In this document: positions 7,763 to 15,537 of the stretch, piece after piece
Numbering within the stretch: position 1 is the first letter of the stretch
Layout: every line of letters begins with the position of its first letter
Assembly (NCBI GenBank): GCA_025933895.1
Contig: JAICZB010000002.1
Coordinates: forward strand, 1-33,158
Source of the DNA: Thermoleophilia bacterium
Lineage (GTDB): Bacteria; Actinomycetota; Thermoleophilia; Gaiellales; Gaiellaceae
DNA: 33,158 bases
Direction of reading: 5' to 3'
Position numbers and translations under genes: made by a program
The notes under the pieces: generated by a model
What the model was told of the DNA's origin: nothing
Seen by the model: only the letters and a program-made list of their open reading frames with translations
The model's database searches: none

Positions 7763-8523
7763 GGCAGCCGCTCCGCCACGAGCGCGAACTTGCGCGCGCG
7801 CCCCGTCGCCAGCCAGTCCCTCCACAGCTCGTGGGCGGCGAGGAGGTCGTCCAGCCGTCGTTGCCCGATCCGCGCCGCGATCTCAGTCGAGTCTGCGGCG
7901 TAGGCGTCCACCAGCGCGGCGGCGACCTCACCGTGCGATTCGCTCCAGTCCTCTTCCCAGCCGACCGAGAGCCCGGCCCTCTCGAGCAGCGCGTGGAGCT
8001 GGTCGAGCGGCGTGAGCCAGACGGTGTCGGCCGCAGGCATGCGCGCCCGCTCAGCCTCGGTCAGCGGCAGGCCTTCTTCCAGCGTGAACGCGAACCGCCC
8101 ACCCGCGTGGAGTGCGCGGGCGACCTCCTCCAGCAGCGCCGCCTTGTCGCGGAAGGCAAGCAACGTCTCGAGCAGGAGCACGACCTCGAATGTGCCGGAG
8201 GGGAGCGGCGGGACGTCCGCGACCTCGAAACGGCAGCGCAGGCCACGGGCGCGCTCTGCGGCAACGGCGACAGCGCTCTCGCTCGAGTCCACGCCGAGAT
8301 AGACGCAGCCGAGCTTCCGCGTGAGGAACCGGCCGGGGCCGGCGACTCCGCAGCACAGATCGAGAACGGATACGCCGGGGGCGATACCTGCCCGCGCCGC
8401 GAGCGCAAGGGCCTCGGACGCGCGGACGAAGCTCTCCTGCTCGACGTACTCGCCGCGGCCGAAGGCCAGCTGCTGGGCCGGCCGCAGGGCTGCGACGAGC
8501 GAGCGGCGATCGTCCCGGCTCAC
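7759..8523 (-). CDS. class I SAM-dependent methyltransferase, first gene of the operon
   Basis: Methyltransferase of about 254 residues with motif I VLDLCCGVAGPGRF (53-66), ribose-binding YLGVDSSE, VADVPPLPSG and VVLLLETLLAF, the family order. It opens the five-gene minus-strand operon running to 4614. Two adjacent GTG codons (8529 and 8523) are possible starts. An eight-codon frame (ATG at 8546, product MHRFVEWA) ends with a TGA overlapping the GTG at 8523, and a TACGGT -10-like box lies at 8559-8554, so the gene may be translated by coupling to a tiny leader; this is a guess. The gene start is divergent from, and only about 17 bp from, the phosphotransferase-sulfatase gene. Substrate unknown. 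Confidence 0.85.
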   Translation of the reverse strand: MSRDDRRSLVAALRPAQQLAFGRGEYVEQESFVRASEALALAARAGIAPGVSVLDLCCGVAGPGRFLTRKLGCVYLGVDSSESAVAVAAERARGLRCRFEVADVPPLPSGTFEVVLLLETLLAFRDKAALLEEVARALHAGGRFAFTLEEGLPLTEAERARMPAADTVWLTPLDQLHALLERAGLSVGWEEDWSESHGEVAAALVDAYAADSTEIAARIGQRRLDDLLAAHELWRDWLATGRARKFALVAERLP

Positions 8524-8540
8524 GCCCACTCGACAAACCG

Positions 8541-10922
8541 ATGCATTACAGGCACCGTAGTGCCCTTCGGATGGTCGAGCGGGGAGCAAACCTGCGGGTC
8601 GGCCGGAGCCCGCTGTCCGATCTCGGCAACCAGCTCGGCCCGTTGGCCGGGCTCGGCGGCACGCTCGTGCTCCTGGCCGTGCTGGCGCGGACGGTCGGGC
8701 TCGGCGACGGCGGCTGGTTCGTCGGCCTCGTCAGCGGGCTGACGCTGACCGTGACGCTGGCGCGTGCTCTCTGGCGCGATCCGTCGGCGAGGCTCGGCCC
8801 CGCGACCTGGGTGACTCTCCTCCGCGGGACGCTGGCGGTCGGCGTCGCCGCCCTGACGGCAGCCTCGTTCGAGCGGGACGTCGCGGTCGCGACGCTGGTG
8901 ACGCTCGCGTCGGTTGCGCTCGCACTCGACTTCGTCGACGGCTGGATCGCTCGGCGCACGGCGACGGAGTCGGCACTCGGCGCGAAGCTCGACGGCGAGG
9001 TCGACGCGTTCCTGATCCTCGCGCTCAGCGTGGATGTGGCCCCGTCGGCCGGCGCCTGGGTGCTTGCGATCGGCCTGGCGCGCTACGCGTTCCTCGCGGC
9101 GGGATGGGCACGCCCGTGGATGCGGGCGACACTGCCGCGGCGCGACTGGCGCAAGACGGTCACTGCCTCGCAGGGAGTCGCGCTCGTGATCGCGGCTTCC
9201 GGCGTCGTGCCGACGAGCGTGAATCGCATCCTCCTGGCCGTCGCCCTGGCCTTGCTGGCCGAGTCCTTCGGGCGTGACGTCTGGTGGCTGTGGCGGCACC
9301 GGCACGCGACTCCGACTCGCGTCGCCCCGGCACGCGCCCGGAATCGCGTCGTGACGGCCGTGATCACGGTGCTCGCAGCTGCGGTGGTGTGGGCCGCGCT
9401 CGTGGCCCCGATCCGGCCGTGGCAGTTCACCCCCGGCTCCTTCGTACGGCTTCCGCTCGAAGGTCTTGCGGTCGCCGTCCTCGCCGCCGCCCTGCCCGCC
9501 CGTGCAGGACGGGTCGTGGCGTGGGTGATCGGGCCGCTGGTCGGCCTGCTGGTGCTCGTGAAGCTCTTCGATCTCGGCTTCTTCATCTTCTTCGACAGAC
9601 AGTTCAACCCCGTCGAGGACTGGTCGTATCTGTCCATCGGGGTCGGGACGGTGCGCGACACCTTCGGCAACCGGGACGCCGACCTGGCCGTGGCCGGCGC
9701 CGTCGTGTTCGGCATCGCGGCGCTCCTCATCCCGGCGCTTGCGGTCGGCCGAGTGACGCGGACGGCGGCGCGGAACCGCGCACGCTCGCTCGGGGTCCTC
9801 ACGGTCCTCACCGCAGCCTGGGCGGTCTGCTGGGCGTTCGGCGCCCAGGTCTCGGGAGCCGGCATCGCGTCTACGAGCGCCGCACGCTTCGCCGTCGACG
9901 AAGTGAACGCCGTGCAGGCGGACTATCGGTCCGAAGCGCGATTCAAGGTCCTGATCGCCCGCAAGGATCCCTTTGGCAACACGCCCCGGAACCGGCTTCT
10001 CGAGGGCCTGCGTGGCAAGGACGTCCTGCTCGTGTTCGTCGAGAGCTACGGGCAGATGGCGGTGCAGGGAACGTCCTTCTCTCCCGGCGTCGATGCCGTC
10101 GTCGATGCTGGAGACGAACAACTCCAGGCCGACGGCTTCTCCTCCAGGAGCGGCTGGCTCACCTCGTCCACCTACGGCGGAGGCAGCTGGCTCGCGCATG
10201 CCACGCTGCAGTCGGGAGTCTGGGTCGACAGCCCAGGGCGCTTCTCCCAGCTGATCGACAGCAAGCGCCTCACGCTGGCCACCGCGTTCCGGCGCGCCGG
10301 GTGGAGGACGGTGGCCGACGTGCCGGCCACCCACGGCTCCTGGCCGGACGGGCACTCCTTCTACCGCTACGCGAAGATCTGGGATCGCGACAACCTGGGA
10401 TACCACGGCCCGAAATTCGGCTTCTCCCCGATGCCCGACCAGTACGCCCTCCAGGCGCTGCAGAAGCGCGAGCTGAAGCAGCAGCACCGCCGTCCCATCT
10501 TCTCGGAGATCGACCTCACGTCGAGCCACGAGCCGTGGACGCGCATCCCTCCGCTGATCTCCTGGAAGCGCGTCGGCAACGGATCGATCTTCAAGCGGCT
10601 CCCGATCGACGGCGCCGGCTTGACCGACACACAGGAGGGGTACGCGGAGTCGATCAAGTACGCGCTGCGCGCGCTGTACTCGTTCGTCGATCACTACGGC
10701 AACAAGAACACCGTGCTCATCGTGCTCGGCGACCACCAGCCGTCGAGGGTCCTCACGCAGGCGGACCACGTCGTGCCGACCACGATCATCGCCCACGACC
10801 CGAAGGTGATCCGCAGGCTCGCCGGCTGGGGATGGACACCGGGGATGCTGCCCGGCCCGACGGCGCCGACCTGGCTCATGAGCGCCTTCCGGGATCACTT
10901 CTTCAACGCGTTCGACCACTGA
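8541..10922 (+). CDS. CDP-alcohol phosphotransferase fused to LtaS/sulfatase-like domain
   Basis: Membrane protein of 793 residues joining two activities. Residues 30-250 are hydrophobic helices with the full CDP-alcohol phosphotransferase signature D133-G-x2-A-R-x8-G-x3-D-x3-D155, which moves a phospho-alcohol from a CDP carrier onto an alcohol. Further membrane helices follow (about 270-450). Residues 495-780 form an alkaline-phosphatase-fold (sulfatase / lipoteichoic acid synthase-like) domain: metal-binding VFVESYG (Glu501), likely Thr544 nucleophile in SSTYGGGSW, and GDHQPS (Asp731-His732). One chain could both make and process a phospholipid or polyol-phosphate polymer. The ATG at 8541 lacks a ribosome site; an ATG at 8571 is an alternative. 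It converges on the RibA operon with a 19-bp gap. Confidence 0.85.
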   Translation: MHYRHRSALRMVERGANLRVGRSPLSDLGNQLGPLAGLGGTLVLLAVLARTVGLGDGGWFVGLVSGLTLTVTLARALWRDPSARLGPATWVTLLRGTLAVGVAALTAASFERDVAVATLVTLASVALALDFVDGWIARRTATESALGAKLDGEVDAFLILALSVDVAPSAGAWVLAIGLARYAFLAAGWARPWMRATLPRRDWRKTVTASQGVALVIAASGVVPTSVNRILLAVALALLAESFGRDVWWLWRHRHATPTRVAPARARNRVVTAVITVLAAAVVWAALVAPIRPWQFTPGSFVRLPLEGLAVAVLAAALPARAGRVVAWVIGPLVGLLVLVKLFDLGFFIFFDRQFNPVEDWSYLSIGVGTVRDTFGNRDADLAVAGAVVFGIAALLIPALAVGRVTRTAARNRARSLGVLTVLTAAWAVCWAFGAQVSGAGIASTSAARFAVDEVNAVQADYRSEARFKVLIARKDPFGNTPRNRLLEGLRGKDVLLVFVESYGQMAVQGTSFSPGVDAVVDAGDEQLQADGFSSRSGWLTSSTYGGGSWLAHATLQSGVWVDSPGRFSQLIDSKRLTLATAFRRAGWRTVADVPATHGSWPDGHSFYRYAKIWDRDNLGYHGPKFGFSPMPDQYALQALQKRELKQQHRRPIFSEIDLTSSHEPWTRIPPLISWKRVGNGSIFKRLPIDGAGLTDTQEGYAESIKYALRALYSFVDHYGNKNTVLIVLGDHQPSRVLTQADHVVPTTIIAHDPKVIRRLAGWGWTPGMLPGPTAPTWLMSAFRDHFFNAFDH

Positions 10923-10941
10923 GGGCCGCCGCTCAGCCGTC

Positions 10942-11652
10942 CTACGGCAGCGCGGTCGCGCCGGGCTCCGCCGCAGGGGCGTCGCCCGGGCCGAGCACGT
11001 CGCGGAGGTCTAGCGTGTGCCGTCCCCGCCGGGCCTTCGTCTCCAGATAGCGGCGATTCGCGTCGGAGACGTGGACGCCGGTCGGCACCTGCTCGACCAC
11101 GGTCACGCCGCAGGCGCGGAGCTGCCGGGCCTTGTCCGGGTTGTTGCTGAGCAGGGCGACCCTGTACGCGCCGAGGGCATGCAACATCTGCGCGGCGGCC
11201 AGGTAGCTGCGCTCGTCCTCGCCGTGCCCCAGAGCCAGGTTCGCCTCGTACGTGTCGGCACCGTCGTCCTGGAGCGCGTAGGCCTCGAGCTTCGAGTAGA
11301 GCCCGATGCCGCGTCCCTCCTGCCGTAGGTAGAGGAGATAGCCGCCCGCCTCGGCGATGCGCTCGACGGCCTCCCGCAGCTGCGGCCCGCAGTCGCAGCG
11401 CTCGCTGCCGAACACGTCGCCCGTCAGGCACTCGCTGTGCGGCCGGATCAACGGCAGGCGGCGCCCGTCGGCGGGAAACGGTCCGGCGCGATCGCCGAGC
11501 GCGAAGGCGAGGTGCTCACGGCCGTCGACGAGGCCCTCGAAGGTGAACGCGCGCGCGTCGGCCACGAAGCCGTCGGGGAACCGCAGCGGCAGCTCGACCT
11601 GGGTGCGGATCGTCGCGACCGGGAGCCGGGCGGTCATCGCTGCCTCGCTCAT
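10942..11652 (-). CDS. ribA: GTP cyclohydrolase II
   Basis: Opens GTP to 2,5-diamino-6-ribosylamino-4(3H)-pyrimidinone 5'-phosphate, releasing formate and pyrophosphate: the first step of riboflavin synthesis and of some specialised pyrimidine products. The zinc ligands are Cys75, Cys86 and Cys88 ([18 protein letters not shown]), and the GTP loop [16 protein letters not shown] follows at 110-125 with the catalytic Tyr125. It is 236 residues, longer than stand-alone enzymes of about 200, because of roughly 20 extra N-terminal and a short C-terminal extension; there is no RibB domain. Its ATG overlaps the reductase stop (ATGA). It is the last gene of the seven-gene minus-strand operon, away from any lumazine or riboflavin synthase, so a dedicated role in that operon is likely. 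Confidence 0.95.
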   Translation of the reverse strand: MSEAAMTARLPVATIRTQVELPLRFPDGFVADARAFTFEGLVDGREHLAFALGDRAGPFPADGRRLPLIRPHSECLTGDVFGSERCDCGPQLREAVERIAEAGGYLLYLRQEGRGIGLYSKLEAYALQDDGADTYEANLALGHGEDERSYLAAAQMLHALGAYRVALLSNNPDKARQLRACGVTVVEQVPTGVHVSDANRRYLETKARRGRHTLDLRDVLGPGDAPAAEPGATALP

Positions 11653-12338
11653 GCGTCACCGAACCGGGACGAGAGCGCATACCGCAGCAGGACGACGTCG
11701 CCGAGCTTCCGGACGTCGACGAGCTCCGCGCGGCGCCCGGGACTCCAGGGGAAGATGCCGTCACGCACGAACCTTGGAGCCTCGGAGTCGCCGACGAAGA
11801 CCGGCGCGACGGTCAGCTGGAGCTCGTCCACGATGTTCTCGGTCAGGAACTGCGTGTGGACCATCGCGCCGCCCTCGACCATGAGCCGCTCGACACCCCG
11901 ATCGGCGAGGTCGGTGCTGAGCGTGCGCATCTCGACGTCCTCGCCGCCGTCCACGACGGTCGCGACCGGCCCCAGCCGCTCCCGCGCGTCTTCCACACGC
12001 GGGCTCGCGCAGTAGACGAGCTTCTCGGCGTCGCCGGCCTTGAAGAAGTGGGCGCGTGCATCGAGCTCCGCGCGCCGGGTCACGGTGACCTTGATGGGCG
12101 ACGCCGGCAGTCCGCGCGCGGCGCGCTCGTCGCGACGGGTCTGCGACCGCACCAGCAGGCGCGGGTTGTCGACGCGCACCGTCTCCGCTCCCACGAGAAT
12201 CGCGTCGCAGGAGGCACGCACGGCATCGACCCGGTCGAAGTCCGCGTCGTTCGAGAGCAGCAGGCGCGAGGCGGCGCTGCCGATGTAGCCGTCGATCGAG
12301 ACGCAGCAGGAGAGCAGCGTGTACGGGCGATCACGCAT
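11649..12338 (-). CDS. RibD C-terminal/DHFR-like pyrimidine reductase without deaminase
   Basis: Stand-alone RibD_C-family reductase of 229 residues. It starts with the first reductase strand ([17 protein letters not shown]), then [21 protein letters not shown], the ligand and NADPH-binding segment typical of RibD and archaeal Rib7, and ends with [17 protein letters not shown] and [14 protein letters not shown]. The deaminase domain of bacterial RibD is absent. With RibA beside it, the simplest reaction is NADPH reduction of the RibA product to the ribitylamino form, as in archaea and fungi. The ATG at 12338 overlaps the upstream gene's end by eight bases, and the stop overlaps the RibA ATG. 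The exact substrate is inferred. Confidence 0.88.
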   Translation of the reverse strand: MRDRPYTLLSCCVSIDGYIGSAASRLLLSNDADFDRVDAVRASCDAILVGAETVRVDNPRLLVRSQTRRDERAARGLPASPIKVTVTRRAELDARAHFFKAGDAEKLVYCASPRVEDARERLGPVATVVDGGEDVEMRTLSTDLADRGVERLMVEGGAMVHTQFLTENIVDELQLTVAPVFVGDSEAPRFVRDGIFPWSPGRRAELVDVRKLGDVVLLRYALSSRFGDA

Positions 12339-13290
12339 CCGCCGCTCCTTCCGGCCGGAAGAACGACCCGTGTCGACTCGGCCTCGGCAGGCGCCGGCGG
12401 GGGAGCCGCTCCACGACGAGCACGACGGCGCCGGGCAGGCTCGCCGCGAGCACCAGGACTCCGAACGTGACAGCAGTGGCGGCGCCTGCGGCGGCGCCGA
12501 GCCCGGCCGCGGAGAACACCCACGCGGTCACTCCCTCCCGCGGTCCCCAGCCGCCGATGTTCGGCAGCGCCGTGGCGAGCACTGCGAGCAGGACCAGCGG
12601 CAAGAGGCGAGAGATCGGTGCGGTCACTCCCGCCGCCCTGGCGGCGATCAGGAACGTGACGGCGTGGCCGGCGGCGACCACGACCGAGGTGAGGACGATT
12701 GCGGGCAGCGCTCCCCGGCGCAGTATTCCGTCGCGGATGTCGCTCGCCGCGCCGTTCCGTACACGCGCCCACCGGGAATCCCCACCTCCGAGCCGGCTCG
12801 CGGCCACGACCGCAACGGCGACCACGACCAGTGCGACCGCGACGAACGGCATGGACGAGCGCACGGGGGACGGCAGCGCCAGGAGGACCGCGATCGTCAG
12901 CACCACCTGCACGACCTGGCCGGCGGCGCGCTCCCAGACGACCGCCCTCAGGGCTCTGCCGACGTCGTGTACCTCCCGGCCGTGACTGACCCCGCGGTGG
13001 ACGTCGCCGGCGACGCCGCTCGGGAGCGTCAGGTTGAGGAACACCGCCCGGTAGTAGGCGCCGACCGCAGCGCGGAAGGACAGACGGACACCCAGCCCGC
13101 GGGAGACGACCGCCCACCGCCACGCCGAGCAGACCGTCGTGACGAGCACGACCGCCGCGGCCGCCAGGACGGAGCGCGCGTCGACCGCCTTCAGGCCCGC
13201 GAGGAACGGACCGGTGCCGAGACGCCAGACCACGAGCGCGAGCGCCGCCACCGCGATCGCCGGGCTGACCCACCGACGGATCGCTCTCAT
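12331..13290 (-). CDS. LPG-synthase-TM/UPF0104-type membrane protein
   Basis: Integral membrane protein of 319 residues with about eight hydrophobic segments and the two signatures of the lysylphosphatidylglycerol-synthase transmembrane family: LPSGVAGDVHRGV near residue 90 and LPNIGGWGPREGV near residue 243. Members without the catalytic soluble domain, like this one, are often paired with glycosyltransferases and are suspected to move or present lipid-linked substrates; that role is not established. The ATG overlaps the stop of the upstream methyltransferase (ATGA). Placement between a glycosyltransferase/methyltransferase pair and the pyrimidine enzymes suggests that the operon's product meets the membrane. 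Confidence 0.85.
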   Translation of the reverse strand: MRAIRRWVSPAIAVAALALVVWRLGTGPFLAGLKAVDARSVLAAAAVVLVTTVCSAWRWAVVSRGLGVRLSFRAAVGAYYRAVFLNLTLPSGVAGDVHRGVSHGREVHDVGRALRAVVWERAAGQVVQVVLTIAVLLALPSPVRSSMPFVAVALVVVAVAVVAASRLGGGDSRWARVRNGAASDIRDGILRRGALPAIVLTSVVVAAGHAVTFLIAARAAGVTAPISRLLPLVLLAVLATALPNIGGWGPREGVTAWVFSAAGLGAAAGAATAVTFGVLVLAASLPGAVVLVVERLPRRRLPRPSRHGSFFRPEGAADA

Positions 13291-14108
13291 GGCAGCACCA
13301 GCAGGTCGGCGTGGCCGACGGTGACGGCGAGTACACCGGCCGCCGCCTCTCGCAGACGGCGGCGTCGATAGAGGTCGGCGTCCGGCGCCAGCTCGGGCTC
13401 CTGCTCACAGGCGGCGTCCACCCAGCCGGTCAGCCACTCGACGAGCAGGCCGTTATCCGCTGCACCGAGACGCCACGGGCTCGGCCTGACGACGACCTCG
13501 GCGCCAAGCCGGCGGAAGCCTTCGACTGCGGCTTCGACCGAGCCGGGGCCGAGCAGCCGCCCGCGCGGGGTCAGGCGGCGCTGGTGCGCGTCGAACGCAG
13601 CCGCGATCCGGCCGTCGAGCGGATCGGCCGGGAGCAGCTGGACGCGGCCGACGACGGAGAGAGCGAAGAGCACCGGGCATCCCGCGTCGGCGCAGACGCG
13701 GATCAACCGCGACAGCTCGTCCCACGTCAGCAGGTCGAGCAGGGCCGAGGCGGTGACGAGAGACGCCCCGGCAAAATCGGCGGCATGGAGGCGCGTGACG
13801 TCGGACACGCGGGTCTCGACGGCGACCTCGCCCCCGTCGGCGGCCGGACCGGGCACATCGGCGGCGGCCAGCGCCAGCAGGTCCGTGTCCCGGTCGTGCA
13901 GGACCCAGCGCTGCGGCCCGCTCAACAGCGGCGCGAGCCAACGTCCCATGGCGCCGCTGCCGCAGGCGAGATCGTGGATCAGCCAGCCGCCCTCGGCCGG
14001 AATGCGGCGACGGAGCTGCCCGACGAGCTCGCGAGCACGCGCCGCGGCGTCTGCGGTCTCGCGTAGATCGAGCCAACCGGGGCTGACGCGGATCGCTTCG
14101 GCGGTCAT
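13287..14108 (-). CDS. class I SAM-dependent methyltransferase of the RibA/PTPS operon
   Basis: Protein of 273 residues with a recognisable SAM site, LIHDLACGSGAMGRWLAP (43-60), then WVLHDRDTDLLALA as the second strand and a following acidic segment; ASALLDLLTWDEL fits motif IV. It is more divergent than the three methyltransferases at 4.6-8.5 kb and belongs to a different subgroup. The substrate is unknown; candidates are the sugar added by the neighbouring glycosyltransferase or the heterocycle made by RibA and its partners. Both ends overlap neighbours by ATGA, so it is co-translated within the operon. Confidence 0.82.
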   Translation of the reverse strand: MTAEAIRVSPGWLDLRETADAAARARELVGQLRRRIPAEGGWLIHDLACGSGAMGRWLAPLLSGPQRWVLHDRDTDLLALAAADVPGPAADGGEVAVETRVSDVTRLHAADFAGASLVTASALLDLLTWDELSRLIRVCADAGCPVLFALSVVGRVQLLPADPLDGRIAAAFDAHQRRLTPRGRLLGPGSVEAAVEGFRRLGAEVVVRPSPWRLGAADNGLLVEWLTGWVDAACEQEPELAPDADLYRRRRLREAAAGVLAVTVGHADLLVLP

Positions 14109-15139
14109 CCCACCGCCCCCTGAATCGCTTCGGCGACGGCCGAGGTGGTCGTCGACCAGTCCGCAAGCGAGGCGCGCCGCTCGCGCGCCGCCGCGCGCAA
14201 TCGTCGGCGCAGTCCGGCGTCCTCGAGCCAGGCGCGAAGCGCACCGCGGAGCGCCTCCGGGTCGCCGGGAGGGACGAGCAACCCCGGCCGGGTTCCGTCC
14301 GCGCCGTGTCCCAGAGTCTCCGGCACGCCGCCGACCTCGGCGGCGACGACCGGCAGCCCGCGGGCGAGCGCCTCGGCGATGACCATGCCGTACGTCTCCG
14401 CGCGCGACGGGAGGACGAGCACGTCCGCCGCCGCGTAGCTACGGGCGAGCTCGCTTTCCGCCTGCGGCCCCGGAAACCGCACGCGATCGTCGAGCCCGCC
14501 GTCGAGCACGCGGCGCCGCAGGCGTTCCACGAAAGCCGGATCGCGTTCGAGGCTGCCCACGCACTCGCACTGCCAGCGCAGACCGGTGAGGGGCACAAGC
14601 GCGTCGAGAAGGACGTCGTGTCCCTTGCCGGGGATCACCGCGGCGACCGAGAGCAGCGCGCCTGCGGTCTCGGTTCCGGGCGCGAGCTCGGCCGGCTCGA
14701 CGCCGGGCTCGGCGACGTGGACGCGGTCTCCCGGCAGCGAGTAGAGCTCCAGGAGAGTCCGCCGGGCCCAGGCGCTCGTGGTGACGACGGACGAGGCAGC
14801 CCGGAGAACGGCTCCTTCCCGTGCATGGCCGAGCGGCATGTGCACGAGCACGACGAGCCGCAGGCGTTCGGCCTCCGGAGTGAGCGCTTCCGGTGCCGGC
14901 GAAGCGACGAGCCCGTCGAGCAGGACGAGAGCGCCGTCGGGGATCCCGCGCAAAGCGGCCGCGAGGGCGCCGAGCGACTGCTGGTCGGGCGACGGCCACG
15001 AGCCGGGAACCTCGCGGATGTCCACCGTCCAGCCGGTCGCGGCGAGGCCGTCCGCGATCCGCCGGTCGTACGCGTTGCCTCCGCTCGGCCGCGCCGGGTC
15101 GTCGATGCCCGCGGGGACGATGAAGTGGACGGCGCTCAC
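14105..15139 (-). CDS. GT4-family (GT-B) glycosyltransferase
   Basis: Retaining glycosyltransferase of 344 residues with the two-domain GT-B layout. The N-terminal domain (1-150) has the glycine-rich [15 protein letters not shown] acceptor-side loop and VLVHMPLG. The C-terminal domain begins [20 protein letters not shown] (~163-182) and holds the donor-binding E-x7-E motif (Glu248...Glu256 in [19 protein letters not shown]). It would transfer a sugar from a nucleotide donor to a small molecule or lipid. The GTG at 15139 overlaps the PTPS stop (GTGA), fixing the start; the reading frame continues upstream but is not coding-like there. No signal peptide; cytoplasmic or peripheral at the membrane. 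Confidence 0.9.
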   Translation of the reverse strand: MSAVHFIVPAGIDDPARPSGGNAYDRRIADGLAATGWTVDIREVPGSWPSPDQQSLGALAAALRGIPDGALVLLDGLVASPAPEALTPEAERLRLVVLVHMPLGHAREGAVLRAASSVVTTSAWARRTLLELYSLPGDRVHVAEPGVEPAELAPGTETAGALLSVAAVIPGKGHDVLLDALVPLTGLRWQCECVGSLERDPAFVERLRRRVLDGGLDDRVRFPGPQAESELARSYAAADVLVLPSRAETYGMVIAEALARGLPVVAAEVGGVPETLGHGADGTRPGLLVPPGDPEALRGALRAWLEDAGLRRRLRAAARERRASLADWSTTTSAVAEAIQGAVG

Positions 15140-15534
15140 AACGTTCTCTCGTATGACGCAGAGGCGACGGGCGACTCGTGCAGCGTGACGGCGAGCCCGT
15201 CGAGTCCTCGGGCGGCATCGCCGAGCGCACCGGCACCGGCGCGATCTGCCAAGCGGTCGGCGACGAGGCGGGCGAGCGTCTCCGTCGTCGTGTTCATGCC
15301 GGCGAGTCCCGGCTCGTCGTCGAGGTTCCGGTAGTCGAGCTCCGCCAGGACTGCGCGCAGCTCCTCGGCGGCTCGGCCGATGTCGACGACGACCCCGTCG
15401 GAATCGAGCTCCGCACGCCGGAACGTCGCCTCGACGACGTACGTCGCGCCGTGGAGCCTCTGCGCAGGCCCGAACGTCTCGCCTCGCAAGCTGTGGGCGA
15501 TCATCATGTGATCGCGAACGGTCACGCTGAACAC
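15136..15534 (-). CDS. divergent 6-pyruvoyl-tetrahydropterin synthase/QueD homologue
   Basis: PTPS-superfamily protein of 132 residues. Recognisable are the first strand and zinc His ([15 protein letters not shown], His14), the [11 protein letters not shown] strand (His28), [26 protein letters not shown] with Glu85, and LHES (His119-Glu120). Family enzymes act on dihydroneopterin triphosphate using a zinc held by three His and a Cys/His/Asp triad. Here the second His of the usual HGH is Ala30, no Cys lies in the loop before it, and the LDH His is Tyr68. So either the zinc site is built differently or the chemistry differs. It starts at GTG 15534, three bases after the dehydrogenase stop, and its stop overlaps the glycosyltransferase GTG. 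Confidence 0.85.
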   Translation of the reverse strand: MFSVTVRDHMMIAHSLRGETFGPAQRLHGATYVVEATFRRAELDSDGVVVDIGRAAEELRAVLAELDYRNLDDEPGLAGMNTTTETLARLVADRLADRAGAGALGDAARGLDGLAVTLHESPVASASYERTL

Positions 15535-15537
15535 GCC

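Noticed and set aside
8520-10919. A 799-residue open frame on the minus strand opposite the phosphotransferase-sulfatase gene
   Set aside because: It mirrors the GC-rich codons of the real gene; its product is a low-complexity Arg/Glu/Asp/His mixture with no domain, whereas the plus strand has full catalytic motifs.
10936-10948. GCCGT-CCT-ACGGC hairpin between the convergent phosphotransferase and RibA genes
   Set aside because: Only a 5-bp stem with a 3-base loop in GC-rich DNA; too weak to call a terminator.
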